NCBI GenBank assembly: GCA_024138025.1
Contig: JAMXBD010000173.1
Span: 1,178,001-1,242,000 of the forward strand
Source of the DNA: Combretum micranthum
Lineage: Eukaryota > Streptophyta > Magnoliopsida > Myrtales > Combretaceae
DNA: 64,000 bases
Direction: 5' to 3'
Positions 48,840-58,500 of this stretch are shown piece after piece. Numbering within the stretch: position 1 is the stretch's first letter; each line of letters opens with the position of its first letter. The position numbers were made by a program, and so were the translations under genes. The notes beneath the pieces are model-generated. The model did no database searches. It had not been told where the DNA came from and saw only the letters and a program-made list of their open reading frames with translations.

Positions 48840-49683
48840 GTGTGCCTAGATGTTCCTTGCGTGAATTGCTTGTTAGGGAGACTCGTGGGGATGGATTGAT
48901 GGGGCATTTTGGGATTAAAAAGACTTTAGATGTGTTGCAAGAGCATTTTTATTGGCCTAACATGAAATGTAATGTGCAAGTTGTTTGTGATAAATGCATT
49001 ACATGTAAACAAGATAAATCTAAAGTGATACCTCATGGACATTATACTCCTTTACTTGTAACTAACGAATCTTGGAATGATATTTCTATGGATTCATATT
49101 AGGGTTACCTAGGTCTCAAAATGGTAAAGACAACATATTTGTTCTTATTGATAGGTTTAGTAAGATGACTCATTTTATTGCTTGCTCTAAAACTAATGAT
49201 GCAACACATATTGTTGATTTGTTCTTTAAAGAGGTAGTGCGTCTACATGGTATGCCTAGATTGTGAGTGAGTGATAGGAATGTCAAGTTTTTAAGTCACT
49301 TTTGGCAAACTTTGTGGAGTCTGTTAGGAACTAAGCTGTTATTTTATATTGTTGCACATCGTCAAATGGATGGAAAAACTGAGGTAGTTAATAGGACTCT
49401 TTCTACATTGTTGCGTACTGTAATTCAAAAGAATCTGAAACAATGGGAACTATGTTTGCCCCATGTTGAGTTTGCGTATAATAGAGTTGTGCATTTCACT
49501 ACTTCTTACTCAACGTTTGAGATTGTCTATGGTTTTAATCCTTTGACTCCATTGGAAATTTTGCTTTTGCCTACTAATGAGTTTGTTGATCTTGATGGAA
49601 AGAAAAAGACAGATTACGTTAGGGATTTGCATGCCAAGGTTTGGGCTAACATTGAGAAGAAGAATGAGCATTATGCCAGGTAA
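48840..49683 (+). pseudogene. integrase of the Ty3/gypsy element
   Basis: The HHCC zinc domain is present (LMGHFGIKKTLDVLQEHFYW and CDKCITCKQDKSK). The DDE core begins DISMD at about 49080, is cut by a stop at 49099, then goes on in another frame ([20 protein letters not shown]) to a stop at 49264. It resumes with VSDRNVKFLSHFW, the second aspartate motif, and DGKTEVVNRTLSTLL, which carries the glutamate motif. It inserts the cDNA in live relatives but cannot here. Confidence 0.85.
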
Positions 49684-49689
49684 CCCAAT

Positions 49690-49968
49690 AAGGGTTGTGT
49701 GAAAGTTACTTTTTAACCTGGAGATTGGGTTTGGGTGCACTGAGAAAGGAAAGATTTGCTGCTTAGAGAAAGACAAAGTTGCACCCCCAAAGGAGATGGA
49801 CCTTTTCCAGTGTTAGAGTGCATCAATGACAAAGCTTATAAGTTGGATTTGCCAAGTCATTATGGTAATGTTAGTGCTACTTTTAATTTTGTTGATTTCT
49901 CTTTATATGATGCAAGAGATTCGAGGATAAATCTTTTTGAGGAAGGTGGGAATGATGAAGATTGGTGA
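49690..49968 (+). pseudogene. integrase C-terminal region of the Ty3/gypsy element
   Basis: After a stop at 49681 the sequence matches the GPF-type end of gypsy integrases (GDWVWVH, then GDGPFPVLECINDKAYKLDL and YGNVSATFNFVDFSLYD). The last residues (NLFEEGGNDEDW) overlap the polypurine tract and the start of the 3' LTR. No chromodomain is seen. Confidence 0.75.
49938..49952 (+). other. polypurine tract
   Basis: TTGAGGAAGGTGGGAA stands directly before the TGATGAAG start of the 3' LTR, the position of the plus-strand primer. Confidence 0.75.
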
Positions 49969-50806
49969 AAACAACTCCTAAAGACCCAGCTAAGTCCAGA
50001 GATCCCCTATAAGGTATTTGAGGCCTAGTGACAAGAGCACGATCCAAGCGGTTGAATGAAGCTTTGCAAGGATAATTACAAAGATTCAAGAGAGAGAGAA
50101 ACCGAGACTCCAACACCCATATGAAGCTGATTAATGTGTTAAAAAGGAGTGGAGACAACAAAAGCTTCCAACTCTCCTTCGAAATTCGTTAGCCTTAAAT
50201 TGTAGACTGTACACCGGCCTTTAACGTCGCTAATGCAATAATACATCGCTGCTGGCGTACAGCACTTAGACCACGGGCATATGGCCAGCTAATAAAATGT
50301 CCAGAATCAAAATTATTAGAGCCGTCGCCTAGGTTGCTAGCTTTTATGTTATAGGCCACCGGCAATTCTTTGTACACCGCTGGCGTCGCCACTAGCCTAT
50401 AGTGATCTGTAGTGACTTTTCAAATTTCTTTTATTTTTCTTGTTTTGTTGCTTTCCAAGGCTATTTCATGAGCTTATATGAACCTTTGACCATGATTGTT
50501 ATGAATCATTATCAGTTGAATGAAAAAAAAATACGCTTGAGAGTTTCTTTCACAATCGTGAGAACTTTCTCTTAGTTCTTGAAAAGGAACTTTAATTCGA
50601 TTTCTTCATAAGAGCTTGAGGAGATCAATTAGGTAACTTAGGTTCCAATAGACAAGTTTTTATTTGGATTTAGGTTCCGTTTTGATAACATTGGTTCTGA
50701 TTAACGAGTTTGGTTAGGGTCGCACTCTGGATGCTTGTTTAAGATCCTAGGGGTTTTAATCTAGCGATTGTTGCAGGGTCTTAGGTTTCAATACCTAGAT
50801 CAATCA
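49953..50806 (+). repeat. 3' LTR of the Ty3/gypsy element
   Basis: Colinear with the 5' LTR, starting TGATGAAGATTGG and ending GATCAATCA. Many point differences separate the two. Confidence 0.85.
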
Positions 50807-50855
50807 TTGTCTTTTAACATATATAATTGATGTATGTGAGTGATAAGACATGTAC

Positions 50856-50938
50856 CTGTGCATTCCAGATATCGTCTGGCTGATGAGTGTCCTACTCTGA
50901 GAGTATAGAATTATCTAATGGACCAGATCCATCCTAAC
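50856..50938 (-). pseudogene. PMD (MAIN-like) pseudogene, first exon
   Basis: On the minus strand, between TTGTGCAG and the donor GTACATG, the sequence reads GSGPLDNSILSE, stop, DTHQPDDIWNAQ. This is the short conserved lead of PMD genes (PGPLDxSVLxxQxxHxSxxIWNG). Its intron received the Ty3 element. A MULE zinc-knuckle sequence ends less than 100 bp upstream on the same strand. Confidence 0.65.
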
Positions 50939-51028
50939 CTGCACAATAGAGTAGTTTATGTCAATATTAACATAGATTATAATACCAAAAGATTATTTCT
51001 TTCAAATTAATTAGGAAAATATAAGTAC

Positions 51029-51730
51029 CTAACCTTGTAAATTTCTATGTGGACATGTTCTACAATTATAACCCTCTTCCCTACACATAGTGTAATTGAG
51101 CCTATCAAGCCGACCATGAAAATCTGTTTCCATCTTGTATCTCTTTAGCCTTAGTTTACCCTTACCACTTGCCTCACGTTGATCATGCATTAAAATAGGG
51201 AAGCTGGCAGGAGCAGGCCAGCTAAGTTCATCTCCAAGCGGGAAGAAGGGGCCATTATAAACTTGCAACTGGTTAGATGCCTACATCAACCCCTACATGA
51301 GCATTAGTCGATAGGTGAATTTGTGAGTCCAAACTAGTTCGTGAGGACGGATTCTCATGTGGTGCACTTGATTGGCCAGATATCTAAACAAACAGCTCTT
51401 ATATCAAGCCAACACCTAACTCCTTTGTTTGCGCTAGTAGATCTTCCATACTCTTATCATCAATGATTGGTACAAACACATACACAGGTTCACTTGGCAT
51501 GTAATATGGGTGCCTGCGTATTATTTCGATGCCTCCAATACTTGGATCCACACCAACACATGCATAAATCTTTCTAAAAATCTATTGAAAACTAGCATCC
51601 ATCCTCATTCAAACTTTCTTTAATGGAGGCCTATCATACTCTTGCCAATTTGATCCAGTCACAGTGTTTCCATGGGCATAAACCACAAATCGAACAAAGT
51701 TCGACATTGCAACCTTATTGAGTCCATGAC
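51029..51730 (-). pseudogene. MULE transposase pseudogene, central part deleted
   Basis: On the minus strand the N-terminal part (NFVRFVVYAHGNTVTGSNWQ, VDPSIGGIEIIRRHPYY, AQTKELGVGLI) is collinear with the MULE at 4035-6260. It then runs straight into the C-terminal end: ASGKGKLRLKRYKMETDFHG and MCREEGYNCRTCPHRN. This is the basic linker plus zinc knuckle that ends MuDR-type transposases (GRPxxxRxxxE...CxxCxxxGHNxRTCPxR). The whole DDE and SWIM region is missing, so it was non-autonomous before it decayed. A PMD pseudogene follows on the same strand. Confidence 0.75.
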
Positions 51731-52400
51731 TGCAAATAAAATATCATATTGAACCGCCATATGCTATTTTTGGTTTTTCCTAAATATTCCTAAAGCTTTT
51801 TAGTCTTTCCCATACAATAATACACCTTCACACAATTTCCACCACTATCACCATTTTGGCATTTTATTGGACACTTGATATACATGAACCAAATAACAAT
51901 TTCAACAATCAAGACTTTACATGTATCTAAATACTCTACTACAAATAATACCATCTAACATATTAATGGGGAAGACTACTAACAAAAGTCACAAATTTTG
52001 AATAATTTAGTCCAAAGGAAAAACTTAAGGCAGTAGAAGGTTGTGTGTGTGTTTTTTTTTTAAACTAACCTGGGTTAGTTCAACACAATGACATAAATAT
52101 AAAGTAATGCAAGTAAAATAGGAGAAGGAAAAGAGAAATTTATCTTAAAAAACGAAATCGGGCGGATGTTATTTTTTAATATGTTTGCGATGAGAGTGCA
52201 GGTGCTAGAGGCGCCTCCTCTTTATAACATAAGGAGGGTGCATATGTTAGAGCGGGTGCAAGTCTTTATGTTACCGATATGGTATGTCTGGCAGCTGCAG
52301 CCTCTTAATTAAATTAAAAAAAAAAAAATGTTTGGTCAAAGTGGTAGTACCGCTGCGCCTAAGACACTTGGATTTGGCTTCTCTTTTTCGGCCATATTCA
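51731..52400. other. intergenic region before MED25
   Basis: No coding feature. It must include the upstream promoter of MED25. The sequence becomes less AT-rich near 52150. Confidence 0.5.
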
Positions 52401-52410
52401 CGTTGCTGTT

Positions 52411-52417
52411 TATAAAA
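52411..52417 (+). promoter_or_regulatory. candidate TATA box of MED25
   Basis: TATAAAA lies 85 bp upstream of the MED25 start codon. Transcription would start near 52440-52450. Position and sequence fit, but no transcript data are available. Confidence 0.5.
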
Positions 52418-52462
52418 TCTGGGTGTTTCCGTGCAAAAGCCCATAGCTTCAACCTAGCGAGT

Positions 52463-52493
52463 TTCTCTCTCTCCCTCCCTCTTTCTCTCTCTA
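52463..52493 (+). promoter_or_regulatory. CT-rich 5' leader (Y patch-like)
   Basis: A nearly pure CT stretch directly before the start codon, typical of plant 5' leaders and core promoters. No upstream ATG was seen between it and the start codon. Confidence 0.5.
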
Positions 52494-52495
52494 AC

Positions 52496-55400
52496 ATGGC
52501 CGAGAGGCAGATGATCGTAGCCGTTGAAGGCACTGCTGCTATGGGTCCTTTCTGGCAATCCATTTACTCCGATTACCTCGAAAAGATCATTAGGTTTTTT
52601 ATCCAATTTTCACTCAGTTATTGGCTTTATTTAATCGATTATAATTGTTATGATGCGTGCCCTTTTTTATTTTTTAATTTTGATTATACGCATCTATGCA
52701 GGTCGTTTTGTGGGAATGATATGCCCGGGCAGGTACTACTGCTTGCTTTTGAATTCGGGTAGCAATGATTTTGGATTTCATAGGGTTTGTTTGTTTCATG
52801 GAGAACGTATTTTTCTGGTTTTATTTTAGTTTTTGTTACTACTGAGAAAATTAAGGAATACTAATTAGTTATCACTTAATCTACTTGAAAGTAAGTGTAA
52901 TTATTGTTGCAATTAGTCAAATTACTTGTCAGAAGCAGCGATTGATTCCCGATGATTGGTGGTGGTAGTTAAAGCTGGCAGTCGAGGTGGTCAATAATAA
53001 GGAGCTCCTGTTCTCTACTTGTATTAGAACAGATTTATTTGAATTGAAATTGTATTTCAATAACCAACGTGCTTTATATTATTGAGATTTCCAAAAATAA
53101 AAAATAAAGAATTCTGTGAAATAAATGTACCCCTAGTTTGATATGCCAAGTTTTCATAACCTTCTTTTTATTTCTTTTTTCCAGCAGAAGTCCAGTACTA
53201 GTGCTGAATTCTCCTTGGTTGTGTTCTGTTCTCATGGAACATACAACAGTGAGTACCTTCTTGCTTCGTTTCATGCTGATTTTGTCATGCGATTCTTGGA
53301 AGGGGCTTCTTGTTTCCTTGAACACAGAAGCCTAAGAATGTGGAATCATATGGTTGAGTTGAATTGGTTGAATTTTCCATTAAATTGAGTCCCTGTAGTT
53401 TCTGCTAGGAGCTTCTTTGACAGTATTCATCTATGGTTGTTTTTGCCTTATTTGGGTATATTTCCTTTGTATTTATCTTATCCTTCTTTTGTTACTCTTT
53501 TATTTCTATTTAATATTATGAGTTTGGCTTAATGGTGCTCTTAATCAGTTTTATGGGAAAATATTTCTATGCAACTCTCTCACTATGTAGAGAAATGAAT
53601 GGGTTTTTTCTGGGGTCATTGTCATGGTGTGAAAATTCATGCTATTTTCGTTGTGAAACTGTGATGTTTTTCTATAGGAAATGGTCTGGAAGCTGATGTA
53701 TGCTTGCTTGATTCTACTGAGAGGTACTGTAAATTCCATGTTCTCTCTTATGCAGCTTGTCTTGTACAACGAAGTGGTTGGACAAAAAATGTGGATATAT
53801 TTCTAGATTGGCTTTCAGCTTTATCTTTTGGAGGTGGTGGTTTCAGCGATGCTGCTATTGCAGAGGGCCTTGCTGAAGCACTGATGGTAAGATATTTTGT
53901 ATATTACCATTCCCTACATACAGTCTATGGTCATTGCATGGTACATCTAATTTGTGTTGTTGAACTACTTACTGCTTGAGCTTGTCAAGCAATAGAAATT
54001 AGTAAAGCAGCTGTGTGGAGGTAACTTATTTCATTTTTGCAGTCAGGTGGATTTTATATTTATAAGCTCTTGAATGATCCATTGTTAACAGCCCAACCTT
54101 GTAAATTTTTGCTTGTTGGTTTATAAAGGCAATGTATAGCAACTGCTTAGATTTAACCAGCAAGGACCTTTATTTTCAAAGCTGTGGTTCTAATGATGCG
54201 TCCCTTGCAGATGTTCCCAGGTGTTCCAAGTGGGGGCCAAACCCAACAAAATATAGATGGGAAAAGACATTGTGTACTTGTTGCAGCAAGCAATCCTTAT
54301 CCCTTGCCAACACCAGTATATCGACCCAAAGTTCAAAATCTGGAAAGTGAAAATGGAGAAGCTCATGCAGAAAGTCATTTGTCTGATGCTGAGACAATTT
54401 CTAAACTGTTCCCCCTTGTAAGTTTAGTGTTTTTAATGGAAAACGTTGGCTATTCTCTTGTCATACACTACATTACAGTATGGTTGACATCTGTTCTGTG
54501 CTGCAGTGCTTTGTTTCTCTTTCTGTCATCTGTCCAAAAAAGCTTGCGAAACTTAAGGCAATCTACAATGCGGTATGGATAAAATAATGCTTCTGCTATT
54601 TTTTCTGATTTTATTTTTTTCATCTTTTTAATACTTTTTCTGAATTTTGCCAAGCATAACCGATTCTGCTGATTCTAAAAGAAAGTGTTTGGACTAGGAA
54701 TTATGTTATTAGTTCTTAGCTACTTCTTGTAGGTTTCTTGCTTTCTTGTTCATGCTATGTTATTTGGTCCCTTAAGTTGAGCTGTGGATTTGGGTAAACA
54801 TTAATATATAGAGTATATCTGATTGGAAGGAAGTCTTGACTGGTGGCATTTGAAAAAGTATATATATCCATGGTTTCCTTTTTGATGTCCTTAATGTAAG
54901 TGCATGCCATACACCATGCAGTCCTCATTTGATGAAAGCTTTTTTGGTAATTATATAATTTTCTGAAAGTTTAAAATATAATTATGAATTTTTGTACAGA
55001 AAATTCACTAGAATGATCTCTAACTCGTCAGTTTTTTCGTATTAAGTATAACAGCCAAGGATTAGACCTTAACAAAGACAGTAGTGAACCTTTTCACCTT
55101 AGACTGATTATGGCTGATGGCATTATGCATGAATTAGCAGAAGGATTCTGATGGCGAGAGTGAAACTGAAGTGCTTACTTTATGCATTAATGAATAACAA
55201 TATAGTAATGTGGTGATGGTTATTATCCTTTGAGAGGTGGTTTTCTTTCATACTGAAATAGCTGGAGCAATTGATTTTATTGAAAAGCTTTCCTGTATAA
55301 TCTAGAATAGTCTTTCTTTTCACATCCAACAGTATTTGATCCTTGAGAAGGGTAGTCTGGTCAATATAGGCTGCATTGAACATAATGTTTCAAAATAAGA

Positions 55401-55512
55401 TAAACTCAACCATGTTATTCTAAACTTCCAGGTTTGAAATCTCTAAGTCACTTCCATCCTTGGGTTTCCAAACTTGATGGCAGATTTTTTTTTTTTCCCC
55501 TCTTTTTTGTTT

Positions 55513-55551
<39 letters not shown>

Positions 55552-58500
55552 TTTATATGTTCAATTTCTGTTTTTTATTTTGTATTTTTTTAAAAGATGA
55601 TGTAAAAAGAAGGTCTACCTTTGTAAAAACATAAGTAGACTTGGCGCTCTACTTCTTTGGGCATTTTTCCCCTCAAGAGTGCCTATAATGCTCTTCGAAT
55701 GGTTGGACCAAGGGTATCTTGGTCTAAGTTGGTTTGGTGTGGGAAAGCTATGCCTAGGCATTGGTTCATTCTTTGGTTAGTCTACAATGGTAAATTAAAC
55801 ACCTTGGATAAACTGAACCGTTGGGGAATCACCTCTCATTTGACCTACCTCTTGTGCAATTCACAATCTAAATCTCACCAGCACTTATTCTTTCGATGTC
55901 AGTTCTCTAGTAGCACTTGTTGTTGTATTTTTTTTTTTTTTTGGTTAAATAAATAAATTTCATTGATAACCAAAAGTGAGGAAAATACAAATGCTCAAGG
56001 CGTACTAGGGGTTAACCCAAAAAAAATCAAGACTAGATGAAACCACTCAAATATAAAGTAACTTGGTAATCATCTACAAGAGGATAGCATACAAAGTATA
56101 CTAGACTAAAATCAGACAAAATAGCTAGGATTTAAAAGTCTCGTGTAGAGGGGGATTTGGCACGTCAAAAGAAGGAGCATCCACTCGTGACTTTCCTAAG
56201 CGAATAGAAATTCTCAATCTCCAAATGTAGTACACCGAAGTTGCAAGAGCAGCGGACACAGGCTTTGATGGTCTAAGATTTGAAGTAAAGTGGCCATTCA
56301 TTACACCTTGCCAAGTGTTGAAAGAGAGAGGACACCTAAGCTTTAAAACTACCGCAGTCCAAACTTGTGCAAAAAACGGACAAAGGAAAAACAGATGCTC
56401 ATGGTCTTCTACTGCTCTGTTACAAAGGTAATAGAGAGATCGAGAGGCAATACCCCATGATTGTTTATCCAAGGTATAGATTTTTCGGTTAATAGCTAAC
56501 CAAAGGATGAAGCAATGCCTCTGGATAGACATTTTACCCCAAACAAACTTGGACGAAGAGGCTAGATTTTGTCGAGGTCTAAGGGTTATGAAGGCACTCT
56601 TGATAAAAAAATTCGCCTGATGCTGCTAGTACCATACTAACTTATCTTGTCTTGAAGAATCCGGAAGCAACTAAGGTGGAATATGAAATTCAATCAAAAA
56701 GGCTTATTTGGAAAGCTCCTGCTATCATCATCAATCAAGCAACAAAGTCTAGCATTTAGAGGCAACCTTGAACTTACAATTTCCCTTGCACTCTAAGCTT
56801 AGTTAAGGGACGTTGAGGAAGCCAAAAATCTGTCCACTTTGAGATGGACACTCCGTCACCAACGACCCATTGCATGTGTTGGCGAGCTAGTGGCGGTATC
56901 TTAAGAAGTTTGTGCCAAGTCCAAGAGCAAATGGTGGGAGGCTTAACACTCTAGAAGCTGTTTCCTTTGAGAAAAATGGAGTATACCCAATCAACCCATA
57001 AACCTCATAAGCTACCATTGCATGGATTCTAGATATGCTTGATTTGGTAGCACTGGTCTTTGATAATGTTGGTTCTTGATTGCCTTGCCTCCTTTAGCTT
57101 TTGGCAAGGTGCTATTAATGGCTTTCTTTGTCACAGCCCCAATCAAAACGCCCCTAAATGGAAGATAACTTTTGCAGCAATAGTGTATTGCATATGTTAC
57201 GCTCACAAGCTCTTCCTGCTTAGGGGACCATATCCCTACTAGCTCTTTTTTAGTTAGGAAAATCATGAATTATGTAAATTTCTTTTTTTAGGATGCTATA
57301 GTTTGCTTGTTTTTAGCTTGATAGGTTTTGTCCTAGTTTCTCTTATGTAGCTACTTTGAGCTCTATTTCCACTGTGTGGTTGTATTCTTCCACCCACCCC
57401 ACCCCGCGCACCCACCCACCCACCCCCAACCCCAACCCACACCACCACCACCACCACCACCCCCCCCCCCCCCCAAAAAAAAAAAAAAAAAAAAAGGTAG
57501 ACTTGGGCTTTTGCAATCTGAAATGCCAAGCATTGGTCATTGCACCATCAAGGAGAAAGAGCGAGGAGCAAAACGAGGAGACAGTATACCTCTACTAGGG
57601 AAACCAATATCAGCTAAACTAAAACACAAAAAGCCTAAGTCTAGAGGTTTGATTGAGTTGAAAACTTTCATAGCAACATTATCCATGAAAGGCTCTTGAA
57701 GGTCTAAACAATTAGTATTCCATACTTGCCACATATAGCAGAGGCCTGCTGCAACTGCTCATATCAAGAGGCCTGTTAAATAGGGCATCAAAACTCTAAA
57801 ATCTGTCCATTATAGAGCTGGTCTACCCAAATTCTTGTCCACTCAATTCCAAACTTCTTTTGCAAAACTACACTTAAGGAAGAAATGGCAATGATGTTCC
57901 TCATAATCTTGACAATAAAGCAACTGTTGTAATCCACTACACCCCAAACTTTTAGCTTGTGAAGAGTATAACTTTTGTTGCAAAACAAACCAACGCAAAA
58001 ACATGTGCCTAGGTACCCTTTTTTTATGCCAGATAAATGATTTCCAAGGAACTTTCAGAGAGGTGGAACGGCTGGCAAGATAAGCTTCTTTTATAGAGAG
58101 TGGTTTGTCGGGCTTTGATCTCCAGACAAGACTGTTCCTCACCGTGGGATCAGGCTTCATATTGGCAGGGATATCCTCTCTGATTTTTCCCACAAAGGAC
58201 CCATAGGCTAGCTCCAGCTGCCCCTGGATCGAGGAGCACAACCTGATTTCTTTGGGCTACTTTAAATGTTGAATGCCCTCTCCAATCCAAGATAAAAGAG
58301 GCCCCTCGACGGTGCCAATCATCATACAAGGAAAGATTGGATTCTGATCTCCAATATGCCATTTGAGCAGGGTCTTGGATTTATCCCTTGCTTTCAAAAT
58401 TTTGTGACAACTCCAAGAAGCATTATCAGGTGCCCTTGCCTGCCAGAAAATTTTTCCCTTTAATAACTCACTTTTTGCCCAACTAGGCCTAAGACGTTGT

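Larger units (their letters stand above)
44932..50806 (+). mobile_element. Ty3/gypsy LTR retrotransposon, degenerate
   Basis: A 5.9-kb element with both LTRs (44932-45793 and 49953-50806), primer-binding site, gag, protease, reverse transcriptase, integrase and polypurine tract in gypsy order (integrase after RT). The LTRs differ at about 15 of their first 110 positions, so the insertion is old. RNase H seems deleted: RT stops near 48830 and integrase begins at once. Stops and frameshifts hit every domain. No matching 5-bp duplication is visible (CGTAG before, TTGTC after). It landed in an intron of the minus-strand PMD pseudogene. Confidence 0.88.
55643..57494 (+). mobile_element. LINE fragment A in MED25 intron 6 (plus strand)
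   Basis: A 5'-truncated L1-type LINE tail. The zf-RVT domain is split: KSAYNALRMVGPRVSWSKLV, PRHWFILWLVYNGKLNTLDK and HQHLFFRC lie before 55925, and FSFWQGAINGF, PKWKITFAAIVYCI after 57062. A 3' end with LINE-like UTR, a CCA/C-rich stretch and an A-run closes at 57494. GTAGACTTGG before the insert (about 55633-55642) is matched by the same word directly after the A-run (57496-57505), a target duplication. LINE B is nested in it. Confidence 0.8.

Noticed and set aside
53640..53755. In-frame extension upstream of MED25 exon 4
   Set aside because: An open stretch precedes the exon, but joining exon 3 directly to 53756 gives the family sequence and correct phase without it.
57343..57699. Long Gly/Val- or His/Pro-rich reading frames on both strands
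   Set aside because: They are translations of a C-run, CCA repeats and an A-run at the 3' end of a LINE.
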